Source: Sphagnum compactum (taxonomy: Eukaryota > Bryophyta > Sphagnopsida > Sphagnales). Taken from it: 64,000 bases of DNA. The first letter of the stretch is position 1. Each line of letters begins with the position of its first letter. This document shows, piece by piece, positions 60,281 to 64,000 of the stretch. The notes beneath the pieces are model-generated. The model had not been told where the DNA came from. It did no database searches and worked only from the letters and a program-made list of their open reading frames with translations. Made by a program: the position numbers and the translations under genes. The stretch is taken from contig OZ234496.1 of NCBI GenBank assembly GCA_965153455.1, forward strand, positions 3,224,001 to 3,288,000, in the 5' to 3' direction.

Positions 60281-60654
60281 CCGGTTCCACACAACAACCA
60301 GTGTGTCTATGACCAGTGATGGGGTTAACTGGTTCTAGTGGGGCCAGTTCCAAACAACAACTGGTGTGTATGACCGTTGATGGGGTGAACTGGTTCTAGC
60401 GGGGCCAGTTCCACACAACAACCGGTCTCTCTACGACCATTGATGGGGTTAACCGGTTCTTGCAGGGCCAGTTCCAAACAACAACCGGTGTCTCTGACCG
60501 TTGATGGGGGTTAACTGGTTCTACTGGGACTGGGTCCAGACAACAACTGGTGTCTATGACCGTTGATTGATGGGGTTAACTGGTTCTAGTGGGGCCGGGT
60601 CCACACAACAACTGGTGTGTCTATGACCGTTGTTGGTGGGGTTAACTGGTTTTG
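60281..60654 (+). repeat. Six-unit tandem array, 61-66-bp units with alternating subtypes
   Basis: Unit starts are 60281, 60344, 60405, 60468, 60529 and 60595. Each has a gttccAcacaac or gttccAaacaac start, an a(c/a)yggt core, a tgaccgttgatgggg block and ends ttaactggttcta. Units 1 and 3 are 63 bp with 'ccacac'; units 2 and 4 are 61 bp with 'ccaaac'. The array is bordered on the left by AAAAT repeats and on the right by CATC repeats. Confidence 0.85.
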
Positions 60655-60835
60655 TACCCTGGGCGTGTTCCAAAGCATAATGGGTGTCATCCATCCATCC
60701 ATCCATCCACATACACACCATTGATTTGCGTCACAATTGAAACTTGGCAAAACCAAAAAATGGAACCAAAAGATGCCGACAAGTCTCATGGGCATGTTCC
60801 CTTCTTTCCTCTAGACTCTAAAATAAAAATGAGAA

Positions 60836-60920
60836 ATAATAATAATAATAATAATAATAATCATTTATTACTATTTACTATTATTATTATTATTTATTAT
60901 TTATTATTTATTATTAAATT
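60836..60920 (+). repeat. AAT/ATT microsatellite cluster
   Basis: (AAT)n near 60836-60862 followed by TTA-type tracts. A similar (ATT)n tract lies at 61319-61347 and a (CTT)n tract at about 61449-61471. Confidence 0.8.
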
Positions 60921-61549
60921 AATTGACTTGGTTCTATTTCTTGAAGAAGATTGAAGAAGTAGGAGGAGGACTAAGCCTTCAATCACATGGGAATGTTCTT
61001 TTCTTTTTTTGACCTTGACTCTTTTTAGCCTAGAAGAACATTCAAGAAGTAAATAATTAATTAGTACTAAGGTTAGTACTTACGGCAGTACCTTACCTTT
61101 TTCAGGTTTGGCCAAAATTATATTATTTTTAAAATGTGAAAATTAAGGTCCCTTCATGTTGAGAATTTTAAAAACTATTATTTAGTGATGCCAAAAGTTT
61201 TTAGGATTTAAGAAGTTGTTATAGGATAGTTTTAGGGTTTTAGTATGTATATTATTGCATGTACTTTAAGCGATTTCAAGCTGATGGCAAATATTTTTTA
61301 ATTAAAAAAAATTGCGAAAAATTATTATTATTATTATTATTATTAGTAATTATTTATTATTATTTTGTGCCAAAGTCAAAATTTCAAAATCAAATAATTA
61401 TTCAACACCAAGATGCCGAACCTGAAAAGGTACTATGGTAGTAGACATGTTCTTCTTCTTCTTCTTCTTCTCATTTCTTCTTCTAATTCTAAAGAAACTT
61501 GCAGAAGTAATGATGAACTTCATTAGTTTTACAGGCCAGTAGTAAGTAC

Positions 61550-61990
61550 TTACTACCAAACACCCAATAGTACACCAATCATCCATTCGAAAGACTCCGA
61601 TGCTTTTATGTTTGTGGATGAACACTAACCTGAGTTCACCTTGGGTTTCACCTTGGTAACCTATCCTATGAATCTTTTTATTTAAAAAAGAAAAGAAAAA
61701 GGTCATGTAGGTATCGGTGTATAGGATTATTACGTGGCTACTACGTATGTAAAGTAGATACATGGAGAAGGTTAGCATATTAGGCTAAAAAATAAGGGGC
61801 TAGTGGGTTGTTAATAGGTAGGTAACAAAAACAGCAACTAAGCTCATAACCATGGTCAGCTAGCCACATGAACAAGAACTCAACAGAAAAAGAGTTTCCT
61901 GTCCACTCACCATTACTTCATCCATTCATCCATCCATCCATCCATCTATTTCTAACGCTACCCTATTGGTTCACTCTCACCGTGTTCATG
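61550..61990 (+). repeat. Paralogous segment, partner of 12580-12960
   Basis: It holds tgtggatgaac, ggtttcaccttggtaacc, taaccatggtcagctagcc, caacagaaaaagagtttcct and ttggttcact in the same order as the left copy. It includes a CATC microsatellite near 61918-61945. Confidence 0.6.
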
Positions 61991-62021
61991 AAGAAAAGAT
62001 GAAAAACAAATGACTACTAAG

Positions 62022-62300
62022 TTACTACTAAGTGACTAATAGGTACTTACTACTACTAAATCACTACTAAGTGACCATTAGGTACCTATTCCTATTAATA
62101 CTTGTAACTAATCAGTACCTACCTACCTACTACTACTACTACTACTAGGTACTTCTAATTACTACTAAGTGACTAATAGGCACTTACTACTACTAAATCA
62201 CTACTAAGTGACCATTAGGTACCTATTCCTATTAATACTAGTAACTAATCAGTACCTACCTACCTACTACTACTACTACTACTAGGTACTTCTAAGTTAC
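62022..62300 (+). repeat. 137-bp near-perfect tandem duplication
   Basis: Copy 1 is 62022-62158 and copy 2 is 62159-62295, followed by a partial third start (ttactactaagtg). Only a few differences are seen (for example aggtactt against aggcactt). The units are themselves rich in ACT/TACC motifs. Confidence 0.9.
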
Positions 62301-62526
62301 TACTAAGTGGCTAATTGGTAGGTACCTAGTGCATTCATTCCTCAACCTTTCTTTCAAAGTCGTAGCGAGAGAGAGAGAGTCAAGTCAAAGTGTGAAGGAC
62401 TCTGTCAAAGAAAGGTCCGGATCATCACTCACTCTTTCTGTTGTTGTAGTAAGAAGCTCAGTGTGTCTGGCCCACCAGCTCGCTCGCTCGCTCGATCGCT
62501 GGGCTCTTACCCAACTCTTTTAATGC

Positions 62527-62562
<36 letters not shown>
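62527..62562 (+). repeat. CT microsatellite in upstream region of PADRE gene
   Basis: This is a (CT)n tract interrupted once by tt. It is preceded by GA repeats (62368-62378) and a ctcgctcgctcgctcg tract near 62478-62493, and is typical of plant promoters and leaders. Confidence 0.75.
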
Positions 62563-62812
62563 GTGTGTCTGTTTTCCTCCTTCAAATTTTCAATCTCTGA
62601 CAATATTTCGCCCTTGTTGTTGCAGCAGCATCCGTGTTTTTTTCCAGGAATTTTGTTTTTCTCGCCACAAACAATTAATTAATTGTGTTGTGTTGTTTGG
62701 AAAAAAAACACACACACTGTGCTGTGCTTGCAATAGTTGGTGAGCATCCATAGAAAGAAAGGAAGTAGAAAATTTATGGCGATGGTGGTTTGGAACATTT
62801 AGCCAAATCTGG

Positions 62813-62821
62813 CTATAAAAA
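62813..62821 (+). promoter_or_regulatory. Possible TATA box
   Basis: ctataaaaa sits inside a short inverted repeat (aatctgg...ccagatt-like: aaatctggctataaaaacagatt). It is about 970 bp upstream of the PADRE start codon. It would fit a long leader or a 5' intron, but could equally be chance. Confidence 0.2.
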
Positions 62822-62980
62822 CAGATTCTATGAAATATATCTCTTTTAATCATTCTTCTATATATAATTGGCTACCCACACTGGAAGACCAAATAATAGG
62901 GATTTGACTCTTTTGTTTTTTCTTTTAGAAAAAAAATCACTTCTGGCGATTGAATTTTTAAAAAACACTTCATTTTTGAA

Positions 62981-62997
62981 TTTTGGCGAAATTTCGC
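62981..62997 (+). repeat. GGCGAAATTTCGCC palindrome, second copy of 13938-13954
   Basis: ttttggcgaaatttcgc is identical to 13938-13954 over 17 bp. Here the palindrome is extended by one more base pair (ggcgaaatttcgcc). The TTTGGCG half-site resembles plant E2F motifs. Confidence 0.5.
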
Positions 62998-63422
62998 CAG
63001 TTTTTAAGAAAAAGAAAGAAAAAGGCTGTGCAGTAGCAGCAGCAGCAGCAGCAGGCAGCAGAGTGGATGGGTTTAGGGTTTAGTAGGGTGGGTCCAGCGA
63101 CAGCAGCAGCAGCTGCTCGGTCAGGACTTTGTGCCTGCGCGCGCGGTCGGTGATCGACGAGACTTTCTTGCGAGAGTCAAAAGCTTGCAAGAATCTCTGT
63201 TTCACACAATCTTGCAGCAGCAGCAATGGCCGACTCTCGTTTTTTCCTGTTTTTCCCCCCGCACACTTTTGTGTTGTGATATTAGGTCTCATGAATGTCA
63301 TCACCTCACGCAACAGCTACTGACTGCAGCTTCCGACGGCTGATCCACTGCTATCTATAGCTATGAACCAATTCTTTCCTCTCAATTCTCAACGCTCTAG
63401 CTCGCCTCCATTCTCATGCACG

Positions 63423-63543
63423 GCGGCTCATCTTTTCTGACTGGATTTCTTTTCTGCAGCTGATCATGGTTTTCTCCTGTGGTTTTTGATGCTTGATCAA
63501 ATCCCAGCTGCTGCGGCTCATCTTTTCTGACTGGATTTGTTTT
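63423..63543 (+). repeat. Direct repeat in the leader of the PADRE gene
   Basis: gcggctcatcttttctgact, continuing ggattt, occurs at 63423 and 63513, exactly 90 bp apart. A small upstream reading frame (starting at the atgcacggcggc near 63416) ends with the first copy. Confidence 0.75.
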
Positions 63544-63784
63544 TCTTCCTTCCGGCAGCTGCTATATTAGCAACATGTGCAAGGAAATTATTCTCTCTGA
63601 GCTTGCAGCTTGTGTGTGTGCTTTGCTTATAGCTTGACATCCTGCAGCAAGCTCACACTCTTTTAAACTTTCGACTTGGTGACTATTTGGATCGACCTGG
63701 AGAAGGATTTTTGGAGCTTAATTACATAATAGGCAATTTTGTTGGCAGTACCGCAAGAGTGAGAGTTTTGGAGGAGCTGTATCC

Positions 63785-64000
63785 ATGGGGAACTACCTGT
63801 GTGTAGGGGTGAATCATGGGCAGCAAGTGCAATTAGATGAGTGCAGTCTCAGGCCGGGTGATCATGAACTTCGACCGCCCTGCATCAAAGTCGTAAAACC
63901 GGAGGGAGGAATCCAAGTGTTCAAGAGATCGGTGACGGTGTCAGAGCTCACCAGACTTCACCCTCACCATTTTGTATGCCACTCCAAGTCTCTCGTCACC
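63785..64000 (+). CDS. PADRE/DUF4228-domain protein, N-terminal 72 codons (truncated by window edge)
   Basis: The start MGNYLCV is a classic N-myristoylation signal found in this plant-specific family. It is followed by CIKVVKPEGGIQVFKRSVTV, then SELTRLHPHHFVCHSKSLVT. This matches the DUF4228/PADRE pattern 'v.lpdG.v..y..pv.v.elm..hP.hfvc.s..l'. Family members are small, often induced by pathogens or abiotic stress, and their biochemical role is not settled. The reading frame is open to the right edge. The upstream 1.4 kb carries microsatellites, a direct repeat and small upstream reading frames, so the transcript leader is probably long. Start codon choice is supported by the MGN motif. The C-terminal half lies outside the window. 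Confidence 0.85.
   Translation, partial: MGNYLCVGVNHGQQVQLDECSLRPGDHELRPPCIKVVKPEGGIQVFKRSVTVSELTRLHPHHFVCHSKSLVT

Overview
The window reads as nuclear DNA of a land plant. The evidence is spliced genes with GT-AG introns, an AUX1/LAX auxin-carrier gene, a PADRE/DUF4228 gene, a nuclear gene for mitochondrial ribosomal protein S10, a decayed chromovirus-type Ty3/gypsy element, TTTAGGG telomere-type motifs, and many microsatellites and MITE-like repeats. Gene density is low (six supportable genes in 64 kb) and the intergenic DNA is very AT-rich. A seed-free lineage such as a moss, lycophyte or fern would fit the divergent AUX1/LAX protein and the nuclear rps10. That is inference, and I cannot name a species.

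Layout from left to right: (1) about 77-1177, minus strand: the 5' part of a glutathione-S-transferase-like gene running off the left edge. (2) 2296-8929, minus strand: one Ty3/gypsy LTR retrotransposon with two diverged LTRs and remnants of gag, zinc knuckle, protease, RT, RNase H, integrase and chromodomain, broken by stops and frameshifts. (3) 8.9-16.5 kb: no convincing gene, but several dispersed repeats, a pair of MITEs and a GATGA-rich minisatellite. (4) 16540-20634, plus: complete 8-exon AUX1/LAX-family gene (495 aa). (5) 23164-25940, plus: complete 6-exon ACOT9-like double-hotdog acyl-CoA thioesterase (430 aa). (6) 26-34.4 kb: AT-rich DNA with retroelement debris and degenerate tandem repeats. 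(7) 34680-35833, plus: nuclear gene for mitochondrial uS10 with a two-exon N-terminal presequence (236 aa). (8) 36-44.7 kb: AT-rich DNA ending in a 48-bp tandem array. (9) 46225-53286, plus: a large gene of at least 17 exons. Its 3' half carries a clear FYRN-FYRC module like that of TBRG1/NIAM. Its 5' half is unrecognised, with an alternating strand/helix pattern resembling a von Willebrand-A fold. (10) 53.3-62.5 kb: AT-rich DNA with dispersed repeats, a 61-66-bp tandem array and a 137-bp tandem duplication. (11) 63785 to the right edge, plus: start of a PADRE/DUF4228 gene.

The genes look like unrelated housekeeping and developmental genes, not an operon or cluster, and I see no shared pathway. 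Exon models were built by hand from splice consensus and reading-frame phase. All junctions given are phase-compatible except one unresolved gap (47873-48102). The most interesting items are the FYRN/FYRC gene with its unexplained N-terminal half, the nuclear rps10 presequence, the two paralogous non-coding patches at 12.6-14.0 and 61.5-63.0 kb, and the alternating tandem array at 60.3 kb. I found no clear novel defence-like or operon-like system.
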